NCBI RefSeq assembly: GCF_001619955.1
Contig: NZ_LQQO01000034.1
Span: 186,001-250,000 of the forward strand
DNA: 64,000 nt
Source of the DNA: Sphingomonas hankookensis
GTDB taxonomy: Bacteria; Pseudomonadota; Alphaproteobacteria; Sphingomonadales; Sphingomonadaceae
Direction: 5' to 3'
The notes below the pieces were generated by a model. It was not told the origin of the DNA. It did no database searches and was given only the letters and a program-made list of their open reading frames with translations. The translations under genes were made by a program, and so were the position numbers. Positions within the stretch are counted from its first letter, which is position 1. The number at the start of each line of letters is the position of its first letter. Below, piece by piece: positions 9,990 through 19,000 of the stretch.

Positions 9990-10024
9990 CGCCGGGGATT
10001 TAGCCGGCCTACAGTCGCGCGGTG

Positions 10025-11191
10025 ATGCTCCGCCTGTCCTTTGCGCTGCTGCTGTGCGCGCCCGTCGCCGCCCATGCGCAGGGGCAGCTTGCCGCCGATG
10101 CGGAGGCGCGCTGGGTGCCGTTCACGCTGACCGCCGCCAACCATCTGCGCTTTGCAATGACCATCGATGGCGTCGCGGCGCAGGCGCTGCTCGATACCGG
10201 GCTGAACCATAGCGCGGTCAGCCGGGAGTTCGCGCGACGGGCGAAGTTGACCGTCGATACGCAGGATGCTGCCGCCGGCGTCGCGCTGGGCGGGGCGATC
10301 CGGGTCGACTGGGCCGCGACGAAAACGGTCGCGTTCGGTGCGTTCAGCCGCAGCGGCGGTCGCGTCGCGGTGATCGACCTGCCGAAACTGCTCGCCAGCG
10401 CATCGGGCGATGCCGAGGTGCTGGTCGGCACCGACCTGATCGCGCGCCATGCGATCGACATCGATTTCGCCAATCGCCGCTTCCGCCTGTTGCCGAGCGG
10501 CCGGATGCCCTTTGCCGGCACCAGGGTTCCGATGAGCCTGCAGGCGGGCAGCGGACTGTACCTGACCGAAGCGACGCTGGGGAAACATCGCGTCCGCCCG
10601 CTGCTGGTCGATACCGGCGATGGCGGATCGCTGAGCGTCGCGCGCAGCCAGTGGCGAGCGGCAGGACTAAAGGGTGCGCGGGTGACCTCGACCATCGCCT
10701 TCGGCGCAGGGGGCGTGGTCGATGCAGGGATGACCGTGACCGACAAGGTCGCGTTGGGCGGGGTGCCGACCGGCCCGATCGAACTCCGGATCGAGGGCGA
10801 TGGCGGCTTCACCAAACAGGTCCGCGTCGCCGGACGCGTCGGGACCGGGCTGCTGCTGCGCTACCGCGTACTGCTCGATCCTGTCGCCGGGCAGATGGTC
10901 GTCACCCCCAACCCGTTCGCCCCGCCCCCGCCGCTCAAATCGACCAGCGGGCTGCTGCTTGGCTATGACCGTGCCCGGCTGCGCGTGCTGCATGTCATGT
11001 CGGGCGGACCGGCGGCGAAGGCCGGGTGGAAGGCGGACGAACTGATCTGCGCGGTTGAGGGCAAGCCGGTGTCGCTGACCCCCGATGGCGGGGTCGATGT
11101 GCGCTGGGGCACCGATACGCCCGGACGGGTCGTGAAGCTGGCGCTGTGCGACGGCGCGGAACGCTCGCTGACGCTGGCGAATTTTTACTAG
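10025..11191 (+). CDS. Exported retropepsin-like aspartyl protease with C-terminal PDZ domain
   Basis: 388 residues with a signal peptide (MLRLSFALLLCAPVAAHAQ). Two retropepsin-type half-domains follow: ALLDTGLNHSAVS near residue 58 and PLLVDTGDGGSLSVAR near residue 200, each with a DTG that could supply one of the two catalytic aspartates, so a single chain could form the active site. The last about 80 residues form a PDZ-like domain (SGGPAAKAGWKADELICAVEG). Members of this exported aspartyl-protease/PDZ group are mostly uncharacterised; periplasmic proteolysis or peptide binding is inferred. A GTG directly precedes the ATG at 10025; the ATG is preferred. It is 35 bases after cpaF in the same direction, so read-through is possible, but no functional tie is evident. 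Confidence 0.8.
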   Translation: MLRLSFALLLCAPVAAHAQGQLAADAEARWVPFTLTAANHLRFAMTIDGVAAQALLDTGLNHSAVSREFARRAKLTVDTQDAAAGVALGGAIRVDWAATKTVAFGAFSRSGGRVAVIDLPKLLASASGDAEVLVGTDLIARHAIDIDFANRRFRLLPSGRMPFAGTRVPMSLQAGSGLYLTEATLGKHRVRPLLVDTGDGGSLSVARSQWRAAGLKGARVTSTIAFGAGGVVDAGMTVTDKVALGGVPTGPIELRIEGDGGFTKQVRVAGRVGTGLLLRYRVLLDPVAGQMVVTPNPFAPPPPLKSTSGLLLGYDRARLRVLHVMSGGPAAKAGWKADELICAVEGKPVSLTPDGGVDVRWGTDTPGRVVKLALCDGAERSLTLANFY

Positions 11192-11510
11192 AGCGATTTC
11201 CGACCAGATTGGATCACTGGCACGGAGGTGATTTAGGATCGGGACAAGGCGCGAGGAGGCCGCGATGCATCGGCATCGTCACCGACGAGCAACGCAGCCC
11301 CGGACCGACATCACCCCGCCGCGTGAGCGGTTGTCCGCAGGGCGATGACGGTGGTTCAATCTGATCGGAAACCGCGTTAAAGCCTGATCCACCCGCTTCG
11401 ATTCGAGCGTCATCCCGGCGAAGGCTGGGATCTCCCGGTTGTAGCACGCAGCAGGAACTGGGGAGGCCCCGCCTTCGCTGCGGCGACGTCCGGAACCGGC
11501 GGACTTTCCC
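11192..11510. repeat. Gene-free stretch with a long imperfect inverted repeat and a type B palindrome
   Basis: No convincing gene. Arms at 11196-11216 (GATTTCCGACCAGATTGGATC) and 11352-11373 (GTTCAATCTGATCGGAAA core) are imperfect reverse complements and enclose about 135 bases, giving a MITE-like layout of about 178 bases. It is followed at 11408-11490 by a type B REP-like element, whose arms contain CCGGCGAAGGCTGGGA and CCCCGCCTTCGCTGCGG. No transposase or target duplication was identified. Confidence 0.55.
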
Positions 11511-11702
11511 CTACTTCAACGCCATCGCCACGCCGAACACCATCACCAGCACGGCGATCAGCTGCACCAGCGTCCACGGCATCCAGCCGACCCGGTCGGG
11601 ATCGCGGCGCAGGGTACGGCGACGTTCCGCCAGCACCGACACTGCAAAGAGCATCGCCGCCGCGCCCGCAATCGTCCATAACCACCGATGTGCGTCGTCC
11701 AC
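11511..11702 (-). CDS. Small two-span membrane protein
   Basis: 63 residues with two predicted membrane segments (about 8-24, WTIAGAAAMLFAVSVLA, and about 41-61, PWTLVQLIAVLVMVFGVAM) joined by a short Arg-rich loop (ERRRTLRRDPDR), which should face the cytoplasm. The start is GTG 11702, preceded on its strand by GGGAGGAACGGGT, a good ribosome site, and this supports translation. It diverges from the methyltransferase-like gene with 26 bases between starts. I do not recognise a family or function. Confidence 0.6.
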   Translation of the reverse strand: MDDAHRWLWTIAGAAAMLFAVSVLAERRRTLRRDPDRVGWMPWTLVQLIAVLVMVFGVAMALK

Positions 11703-11728
11703 CCGTTCCTCCCGTTCAGGAGTCTCCC

Positions 11729-12529
11729 ATGCGTCGAACCGCCCTGTTCCTGCCAGTCCTAAGTGCCGCGCTGGTCGCCCTCACCCCCGCCCCGGCCCAG
11801 GCACCGCGCCGCCCGCTCGCCGCGGCGGTCGGGTCGCCGCTGCGCAGCCCGGCCAATGTGGCGCGTGACCGCTATCGCCATCCGGTCGAGACACTCACCT
11901 TCTTCGGCGTGAAGCCAACCGACACGGTGGTCGAAATCTGGCCCGGCAATGGCTGGTACAGCGAAATTCTGGCGCCGATGCTGCGCGAAAAGGGGCGTTA
12001 TGTCGCCGCCGGTCCGCTGCCGCGTACATCGGACATGCTGACGAAGCTGCAGGCACGCGACGCGACCGCGTTCGGCAAGGCGCAGGCCGTCGCCTTCCCG
12101 GCGGAGGCCGGACAGGCGGGCGTGCCCGACGGCGTCGCCGACAAGGTCCTGACCTTCCGCAACGTGCATAACTGGCGCTTCGGCGGCGCCGACCGGGCGC
12201 AGGCGGCGTTCGATGCGATGTTCCGCATGCTGAAGCCGGGCGGCGTGCTGGGCGTGGTCGAACACCGCCTGCCCGAGGCGCGCGACGCGGCCGCCGAGGA
12301 GAAATCGGGCTATATGAAGGAAAGCTCGGTCATCGCCTTCGCGACCAAGGCGGGGTTCAAGCTGGCTGCGCGGTCGAACGTCAACGCCAATCCCAAGGAT
12401 ACCGCCGACTGGCCGCAAGGCGTATGGACGCTGCCGCCGACCTATCGCCTGAAGGACGTCGACCGCGCGAAATATGCCGCGATCGGCGAGAGCGACCGGA
12501 TGACGCTGCGGTTCTTGAAGCCGAAGTGA
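11729..12529 (+). CDS. Exported class I SAM-dependent methyltransferase-like protein
   Basis: 266 residues with a signal peptide (RTALFLPVLSAALVALTPAPAQA). The body matches the COG4798-type predicted methyltransferases found with leader peptides in proteobacteria: RDRYRHPVETLTFFGVKP, a glycine-poor SAM motif VVEIWPGNGWYSEILAP, and a late LKPGGVLGVVEHR strand. The export signal on a methyltransferase fold is unusual because S-adenosylmethionine is cytoplasmic, so the protein may bind another ligand. ATG 11729 has AGGAG 6 bases upstream; the frame opens at 11690, but that start lacks a ribosome site and would bury the signal peptide. It stands alone, followed by a repeat-rich gap. Confidence 0.8.
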   Translation: MRRTALFLPVLSAALVALTPAPAQAPRRPLAAAVGSPLRSPANVARDRYRHPVETLTFFGVKPTDTVVEIWPGNGWYSEILAPMLREKGRYVAAGPLPRTSDMLTKLQARDATAFGKAQAVAFPAEAGQAGVPDGVADKVLTFRNVHNWRFGGADRAQAAFDAMFRMLKPGGVLGVVEHRLPEARDAAAEEKSGYMKESSVIAFATKAGFKLAARSNVNANPKDTADWPQGVWTLPPTYRLKDVDRAKYAAIGESDRMTLRFLKPK

Positions 12530-12913
12530 GCGAAGTGGGGGAGGCAATGTCCCCTCCCCCATACTCCCCGTTCGGTTCGAGCAACTTCGAGCCTGTCGAG
12601 AAGCGGCCGTCGAGAACGCTTGTGTGGCCCAACGCTCCCCCGTTGGGGAGTAGAGACTAGGCGAAGCCGAACGCCCCGAACCACCGGTCCGTCGATACGC
12701 CGCTTCGACAAGCTCAGCGGCTACTCAGGACGAACGGGTGGGGGTGTCGGCTTTCCCACTTCCCGCTCCCCACTCCCCACTCCGTTCGGTTCGAGTAGCG
12801 ATCGAGCGAAGTCGAGAGCGCGTATCGAGAACGGGGTTCCGCCGGGCGGGCATTCTCGACCGACGCCTCTCGACACACTCAAAGCCGCTCGAACCGAATA
12901 GATCGGTCGAACC
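12530..12913. repeat. Gene-free gap with type C interspersed repeats
   Basis: No gene is visible. The stretch contains repeated GGTTCGAGC...GTCGAGAACG units: one at 12571-12620, one at 12782-12834 and an inverted one at 12852-12900, the last two forming an imperfect palindrome of about 120 bases. A related unit occurs at 30070-30123. Short purine/pyrimidine palindromes such as CGCTCCCCCGTTGGGGAG near 12632 lie in between. It separates the methyltransferase-like gene from the end of phaR. Confidence 0.6.
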
Positions 12914-13474
12914 TCACCCCAGCTTGTCGACCTTGTCCTGCAACCGTGCCAGTTCGGCCCGCAGCGCGGCCATTTCGTCATTCTTGGCCGGGGCTTCGGT
13001 CGCGCCCGGCGCAGGTGTGGCGCCCGGCGCACCCGGCTTGAACGCATGCGCCGCCGCCTCGAACATCGCCAGGTTGCGCTTGGCGATCTCGGCGAAGGGC
13101 GAATGGGCGAACGCGCCCTCGACCGCGGTCTTGAACTGTTCCTGGTTGCGGCGGAAGCTGTCCATCGACGCCTCCAGATAGCCGGGCACCATCGCCTGCA
13201 TCGAATCGCCGTACAGGGTGATCAGCTGGCGCAGGAAGCTGACCGGCAGCAGCGTCTGCCCCCGGCTTTCCTCTTCCATGATGATCTGCGTCAGCACATT
13301 ATGGGTGATGTCGTCGTCGGTCTTGGCATCGACGACCTTGAAGTCGCGATGCTCGCGCGTCATCGCCGCGAGATGCTCCAGCGTGATGTAGGAGGACGTC
13401 TCGGTATTATAGAGCCGGCGATTGGCGTATTTCTTGATGATGACGGGGCTGCCGTCGGCCGCTGCCTTCTTCAT
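12914..13474 (-). CDS. phaR: PhaR, polyhydroxyalkanoate synthesis repressor
   Basis: 186 residues. The N-terminal PHB/PHA accumulation regulator DNA-binding domain is clear (VIIKKYANRRLYNTETSSYITLEHLAAM read in two parts), followed by the PHB_acc domain (VLTQIIMEEESRGQTLLPVSFLRQLI and LYGDSMQAMVPGYLEASM) and an Ala/Pro-rich tail ending in a short coiled coil (AALRAELARLQDKVDKL). Members bind PHA granules and repress phasin genes and phaR itself. It is transcribed away from the PhaC-like gene, with only 31 bases between the chosen starts, so both promoters must overlap the opposite gene. This supports a role in PHA or acyl-CoA polymer control. The ribosome site on its strand is AAAGG. Confidence 0.93.
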   Translation of the reverse strand: MKKAAADGSPVIIKKYANRRLYNTETSSYITLEHLAAMTREHRDFKVVDAKTDDDITHNVLTQIIMEEESRGQTLLPVSFLRQLITLYGDSMQAMVPGYLEASMDSFRRNQEQFKTAVEGAFAHSPFAEIAKRNLAMFEAAAHAFKPGAPGATPAPGATEAPAKNDEMAALRAELARLQDKVDKLG

Positions 13475-13505
13475 GGGAAAAAACCTTTGCGCGAAAGATG
13501 ACTGG

Positions 13506-14558
13506 ATGGGTACACCGCTTGATACCGCGCCGCAACACGGCCCGCGCCCGCTGACGCTGTTTCTGTCGATGCTGCGCAGCGAAACCGCTAAGGATCCCCA
13601 TGCCCGCGCCCGCGCACTGGCGGGATTGAGAGCGTATCAGGACGCACCGCGCCTGCCGCGCGTGGCGATGCCGGAGGCGATCGCGTGCGACGGACGCATC
13701 CGCTTGCGCGACTATGGCGGCGACGGGCGGCCGGTGGTGGTGGTGCCCTCGCTCATCAACCCGCCCTTCGTCCTCGACCTCGCGCCCGACAATTCGCTGC
13801 TGCGCTGGCTGGCCGGACAGGGGCTGCGGGTGCTGCTGGTCGACTGGGGCACGCCGACGCCTGCCGACCGGGCGATGGACCTGGGCGACCATGCGCAGGC
13901 GGTGGCGCGGCTGTGCGATGGACTGGACGAACCGCCGCTGCTGGTCGGCTATTGCCTGGGGGGCACCATCGCACTGGCCGCCGCGGCGTTCGCGCCGGTC
14001 GCCGGGCTCGCGCTGATCGCGACGCCATGGCGCTTCGACGGGTTCGGCGAGGCCGGGCGCGCCGCGATCGCCGATATGTGGACCGCGGCACAAACGACCG
14101 TGGAGCAGCTGGGGCTGCTGCCGATGGAATTGCTGCAATCCATGTTCTGGCAGATCGACCCGGCGCGCACCGTCGACAAGTTCGTCCGGTTCGCCGATCT
14201 CGATCCCGTCGGCGCGGCGGCGCAGGCGTTCATCGCGCTGGAGGACTGGGCCAATGGCGGCGCGCCGATCCCCTATGCCGCAGGCCGCGAATTGTTCGAC
14301 GACCTGTTCGACGCCGACCTGCCCGGACGCGGGCGCTGGAGTGTCGGCGGCCGGATCATGTCGCCGCGCCCGCCGCTGCCGATGGTCGAATTCGTCGCGG
14401 AAAGCGACCGCATCGTTCCCGCCGCCAGCGCGATCGGCCTGTCCGACCAGCGGATCGTGCCCGCGGGGCATGTCGGCATGATCGTCGGCAGCCGGGGCCG
14501 CGGCGTGTTGTGGGAACCGCTTGGGCGCTGGCTAAGCGACGTTCCTGCCATTAGATAG
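13506..14558 (+). CDS. PHA synthase (PhaC)-like alpha/beta hydrolase
   Basis: 350 residues, about the size of class III PhaC (about 355) and far shorter than class I (about 590). The nucleophile elbow is GYCLGGT near residue 150, with cysteine as in polyester synthases rather than the serine of lipases; the PSLINPPFVLDL and LLVDWGTPTP segments are also PhaC-like. A candidate Asp lies in FVAESDRIVP and His in PAGHVGMIVG near the C-terminus, completing a Cys-Asp-His triad. Class III enzymes need PhaE, which is not in the window. It may be a PHA synthase paralogue or a related acyltransferase/hydrolase. ATG 13506 is preferred; the in-frame ATG 13473 would overlap the phaR start. The thiolase gene follows 30 bases later. 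Confidence 0.8.
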   Translation: MGTPLDTAPQHGPRPLTLFLSMLRSETAKDPHARARALAGLRAYQDAPRLPRVAMPEAIACDGRIRLRDYGGDGRPVVVVPSLINPPFVLDLAPDNSLLRWLAGQGLRVLLVDWGTPTPADRAMDLGDHAQAVARLCDGLDEPPLLVGYCLGGTIALAAAAFAPVAGLALIATPWRFDGFGEAGRAAIADMWTAAQTTVEQLGLLPMELLQSMFWQIDPARTVDKFVRFADLDPVGAAAQAFIALEDWANGGAPIPYAAGRELFDDLFDADLPGRGRWSVGGRIMSPRPPLPMVEFVAESDRIVPAASAIGLSDQRIVPAGHVGMIVGSRGRGVLWEPLGRWLSDVPAIR

Positions 14559-14588
14559 CGCGCGAACCCTCAGGGAGAAGGATTGCCC

Positions 14589-15761
14589 ATGTCCGACGTC
14601 GTTATCGTTGCCGCCAAGCGTACGCCTGTTGGTAGTTTCCTGGGCTCCTTTGCCGCGGTGCCCGCGCACGAACTCGGGCGGCAGGCGATCGCGGCCGCGC
14701 TGGAGCAGGCGGGTGTCGCGCCGGAGGATGTGTCGGAAGTGATCCTGGGCCAGGTGCTGACCGCCGGCCACGGCCAGAACCCGGCGCGGCAGGCGTCGAT
14801 GGCGGCGGGTCTTCCCAAGGAAGTCCCGGCATGGGGCATCAACCAGGTCTGCGGATCGGGCCTGCGCGCGGTTGCGCTGGCGGCACAGGCGATCCAGACC
14901 GGCGATGCGACGATCGTCGTCGCGGGCGGACAGGAAAGCATGTCGCTCGCCGCCCATGCGGTACAGCTGCGCGCCGGCACCAAGATGGGCGACGGATCGA
15001 TGGTCGACACGATGATCAAGGACGGCCTGACCGACGTCTTCAACGGCTACCACATGGGCATCACCGCCGAGAACCTGGCGGCGCAATATGATCTGACGCG
15101 CGGCGAACAGGACGCATTCGCCGTCCAGTCGCAGAACCGCGCCGAGGCCGCCCGCGCCGAGGGCCGCTTCAAGGACGAGATCGCGCCGGTCACGATCAAG
15201 GGCCGCAAGGGCGACACCGTCGTGGACCAGGACGAATATATCCGCGCCGGTGCCACCGTCGACGGCGTGTCGGGCCTGCGTCCGGCGTTCAAGAAGGACG
15301 GCACGGTGACCGCCGCCAACGCATCGGGCCTGAACGACGGCGCCGCCGCGCTGGTCGTGATGTCGGCCGACGAGGCGGCCAAGCGCGGGCTCGAACCGCT
15401 GGCCACGATCAAGAGCTGGGCGACCGCCGGCGTCGACCCGTCGATCATGGGCATCGGCCCCGTCCCCGCGTCCCGCCGCGCGCTGGAAAAGGCCGGCTGG
15501 AGCGTCGAGGACCTCGACCTGGTCGAAGCCAACGAAGCCTTTGCCGCGCAGGCGCTCGCCGTCGGCAAGGACATGGGCTGGACCGCCGACAAGGTGAACG
15601 TCAACGGCGGCGCGATCGCCATCGGCCACCCGATCGGTGCATCGGGCGCGCGGGTGCTGACGACTCTGCTGTACGAAATGAAGCGCCGCGACGCGAAGAA
15701 GGGCCTGGCGACGCTGTGCATCGGCGGCGGCATGGGTATCGCGATGTGCGTCGAGCGGTAA
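14589..15761 (+). CDS. phaA: Acetyl-CoA C-acetyltransferase (thiolase II)
   Basis: Condenses two acetyl-CoA to acetoacetyl-CoA or runs in reverse; 390 residues, the typical length. The acylated cysteine lies in [11 protein letters not shown] near 89, the catalytic histidine in [17 protein letters not shown] near 348, and the second cysteine in [10 protein letters not shown] near 378. ATG 14589 has GAGAAGGA upstream; a TTG two codons earlier is less likely. It follows the PhaC-like gene, suggesting a role in PHA precursor supply, but the reductase phaB is absent here. The same enzyme could serve acetoacetate from tyrosine degradation or fatty-acid metabolism (then atoB). Transcription ends at a strong hairpin. 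Confidence 0.93.
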   Translation: MSDVVIVAAKRTPVGSFLGSFAAVPAHELGRQAIAAALEQAGVAPEDVSEVILGQVLTAGHGQNPARQASMAAGLPKEVPAWGINQVCGSGLRAVALAAQAIQTGDATIVVAGGQESMSLAAHAVQLRAGTKMGDGSMVDTMIKDGLTDVFNGYHMGITAENLAAQYDLTRGEQDAFAVQSQNRAEAARAEGRFKDEIAPVTIKGRKGDTVVDQDEYIRAGATVDGVSGLRPAFKKDGTVTAANASGLNDGAAALVVMSADEAAKRGLEPLATIKSWATAGVDPSIMGIGPVPASRRALEKAGWSVEDLDLVEANEAFAAQALAVGKDMGWTADKVNVNGGAIAIGHPIGASGARVLTTLLYEMKRRDAKKGLATLCIGGGMGIAMCVER

Positions 15762-15787
15762 CGGCCGCTTCGTCGACCGGATAGCAG

Positions 15788-15822
15788 GGGGCTGTCGGCA
15801 TGACCGGCAGCCCCTTTTTTTC
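15788..15822 (+). terminator. Rho-independent terminator after the thiolase gene
   Basis: Arms GGGGCTGTCGG and CCGGCAGCCCC pair over 11 bases with one G-U wobble around CATGA, followed directly by seven T. It is the clearest intrinsic terminator in the window. Confidence 0.85.
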
Positions 15823-15855
15823 GGAAACTGGAGTCGAACTCGACCACCTTGATCG

Positions 15856-15938
15856 CCCTCACCCTTCCGCGGCTGCGCCGCTCCTTCCCTCTCCCGCCGG
15901 GAAAGGGACAAGACGCCGAAGGCGGCGATAGGTGAGGG
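15856..15938. repeat. Interspersed palindrome, type D (CCCTCACC...GGTGAGGG)
   Basis: Outer arms CCCTCACCCTTCCGC and GGCGATAGGTGAGGG, with the nested short palindromes GCGGCTGCGCCGC, CTCCCGCCGGGA and GCCGAAGGCGGC. It lies in the 278-base gap between the converging thiolase and TonB-receptor genes. Elements of this look are common between genes in sphingomonads (from general knowledge); only one copy is seen here. Confidence 0.5.
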
Positions 15939-15989
15939 GCGCGGGTCGGCGCGGATTTCGCCGATCTTCCCAGCCGGGATCGGCCATAG

Positions 15990-16018
15990 AAAAAGGGCCG
16001 GCGCAATGCGCCGGCCCC
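15990..16018 (-). terminator. Rho-independent terminator for the TonB-dependent receptor gene
   Basis: Read on the minus strand, GGGGCCGGCGCATTGCGCCGGCCC forms a stem of about 10 base pairs with loop ATTG-type, followed by TTTTTCT. It lies 22 bases beyond the receptor stop codon. Confidence 0.8.
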
Positions 16019-16039
16019 CATAGTTGCGTACCCGTGCGA

Positions 16040-19000
16040 TCAGAAGCGGGCGGTGACGCCCGCGTAGAGGCGACGGCCGATATTGTCGAAGATGCCGCTG
16101 CCCGCAGCGGTGCCCGTCGCGCCGAGCGGCGGCAGGCGATCGGTCAGGTTGTCGACCCCGATGTAGAAGTTCGACGTGTCGGTCACGTTGATGCCGAGCC
16201 GCGCGCCGATGTAGAGCACGTCCGGATAATATTGGATGTCGAAATCGTCGGCGTTCTGGGGCGGACGGCCCTGGAAGCTCCGCGTATTCTCGATCGCACC
16301 GACCGCCTGCTTGCCGAGATAGCGGAACTGCGTGTCGAAGCTGATCGACCCGAAGTTCGCGCCGATGTTCACGTTGACCTGATCCTTCGGCAGACCCAGT
16401 TCGCCGACGATCGTGTTGGCGAAGTCAGGCTGCAGCGGGTTCAGGAAGCTGTTGTTCGAGAAAACGTGCGTGTAGATGACCTGACCCGACACCCGGACGT
16501 CGCCGATCTTGCGGGTGTACGACAGGTTGGCGTCGATACCGCGGGTTTCCAGCCGGGCGAAGTTCAGCGACGATTGCAGCAGACTGCCTTCGATGATCCG
16601 GAACGCTTCTTCCCCGTTCGGACCGGTCGCGCCGGCTCCCACACGCTGGAAGAGCGTGCAGAACTGGTTGTTCTCGATCGAGGGCGTGTCGTAGCAGTTG
16701 TTGATGATCCCCTGTGCCGACACGGCGCTGATCACGTCGTCGACCTTGATGTTGTAATAGTCGACCGACAGCGACAGCCCGGGGACGTAGCTGGGCCGAT
16801 AGACGCCGCCATAGGTCCACGAGTCGGAGGTCTCGACCAGCAGGTCGGGGTTGCCGCCGGTGCGGATTTCCAGCGTCTGGACGTAGCGATAGTTATACGA
16901 CGCCGGAATGCCCGCCGCACGACAGTTCGCTTCGCGGAACTGGGTGCCGGCACCGATATTGTCCGATGAGCACGGATCGCTCACGCTCGCGAAGTTCTGA
17001 CCCGCGGCCGAGAATTGTTCGTCGAGGTTGGGCGCACGGACCGCGCGACCGTAATTGGCACGCAGACGCAGGTCTTCGATCGGCGACCATTCGACGCTGC
17101 CGTTATACGCCCAGACCCGGCCGGCCGTCCCGCGATAGTCGGACACGCGGGCAGCGCCCGAAACCGTCAGGTCGCGCAGCAGCGGCAGGTCCTTCACGAT
17201 CGGGATCGAGAGTTCGCCGAACGCTTCCTTCACTTCGAACGCCGGCGGGTCGAACGTCGCCAGCGCGTTGTAGAAGGTGTAGCCCGCCTCGACCGCCGGA
17301 TCCGCCTGGAAGAAGTTGGTTTCCCGGCGATATTCGCCGCCCAGCGAGAACTGGACCGGGCCGCCCGGCAGCGTGAACAAGGCGGAGCTGTCCCCCGCGA
17401 TCGAGCCGACGACGTTGAACTGGCTGATCTTGCCCGCCGAGGTGGTGTTGCGCAGGATGTAGTTGATCGCTTCGGGCGAGGCCGAACCGACCCCGAACGG
17501 GTTCAGCGGCTGACAGTTGGTGATGTCCGCGGTCAGGTTGGCCGCGTCGCCGTTAAAGTCGATCCCCGGCGTCGAACCGGCATTCGCGCGCGCACGATTG
17601 AGCTGCGATCCGCAAACGATGCGACCGGTCGCGGGGTCGCGAACCGCATCCAGGGCGAGGTTCAGGCGCTGGACGTCGACGTTGCCGAGGACCTTCGTCT
17701 GTTCCTTGAACTCGCCATAGTTGACGGCGAAGTCGTAGTTGAAACCGCTGCCCAGATCGCCGCGCGCGCCCGCCACGACGCGGAAGGTTTCGCGCAGCGC
17801 ATCCTCACGACGCGAACCCAGATCGGTCAGGTTCTTGCGCAAGATGAAGCGATACGATCCGTCGGCGATCTGGGCCCGCAACGTGGCCTGCTGCGCCGCG
17901 GTCAGCGCCACCGCAGAACCGTTGGGGTTGATGCCGTTGTTGACCGAGTTCAGCAGCTGCGCCGACAGCGTCGCGCGCGCCGGGGCGCTCAGGAACGGGT
18001 TGTCGAGCCGCGGACGTTCGTAGATGTCGCCGAGCGTGCCGCCGACGAAGAATGCCGGGCCGGAACCGCCCAGACCGACGCTTTCGACGCGCACATATTT
18101 CGCTTCGATATACGGCACGAACGCCGGCGACACGTCGAAGTGGCCGATCAGGTTCGCCGAATAGCGGTTGAGCTGCGGCAGAAGCTGCAACAGCGTGCCT
18201 TCGCGACGGGTATTGCCGTTACCCCCGAGGAAGCTGCCGCCGGGGGCGGCGCTGGCCTGTGCCGCGCTGCCGTTGGCGATGCCGACGCGCGTTCCCGTCT
18301 GCTGCGCGAGGCTGCCGCCGGGCTGGAACAGGAAGTTGCAGGTATAGGCGCGGCCCAGCGGATCGCGACCGCACGCCGCCGGCGACGTCGCACCGATGCC
18401 GGCGCCCGCGATCGATACGAGACCGCCGTCCGAGAACGTCCCGACGCGGATATCGCGCATGAAGATGGCATCGGGAACGCCGTTGAAGTTGGGCAGGCCG
18501 TTCAGGCCCGGCCCCGCGGCGTCGATCCCCGTCGTGATGAACCCGTCCGCCTGACGATATTGGCGACGGTCCGACGCGAAGAAATCTTCCGACCGGGCGT
18601 ATTCGAGGCTGATCGCGACGTTGCCGCGGCCGTCGGCGAAGTTCTTGCCGCCGGTCGCGCTGATGAAATATGAACCCGCATCGCCTTCGTCGGTGATGCT
18701 GCCCTGCGCACGAAGCTGCAACCCTTCGTAATTGGTCTTCAGGCGGAAGTTGACCACGCCGGCGAGCGCGTCGGAACCATAGACCGCGGAAACGCCGCCG
18801 GTCAGGATGTCGACGCCTTCGAGCAGGTCGGTCGGGATCGTGTTGATGTCGACGGCGGTCGCGCCGCCCAGGATGTTGGACGCGACGTGACGGCGACCAT
18901 TGACCAGCACGAGCGTACGTGCCGTGCCCAGACCGCGCAGGTCGAGCAGGTTCAGACCGGCGGTGCCGAGGAAGCGGGTCGAGTTCTGCTGGCTGAAGGT

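Noticed and set aside
12914..15761. A complete PHB synthesis operon
   Set aside because: phaB and a full-length phaC are missing, so only a partial group can be claimed.
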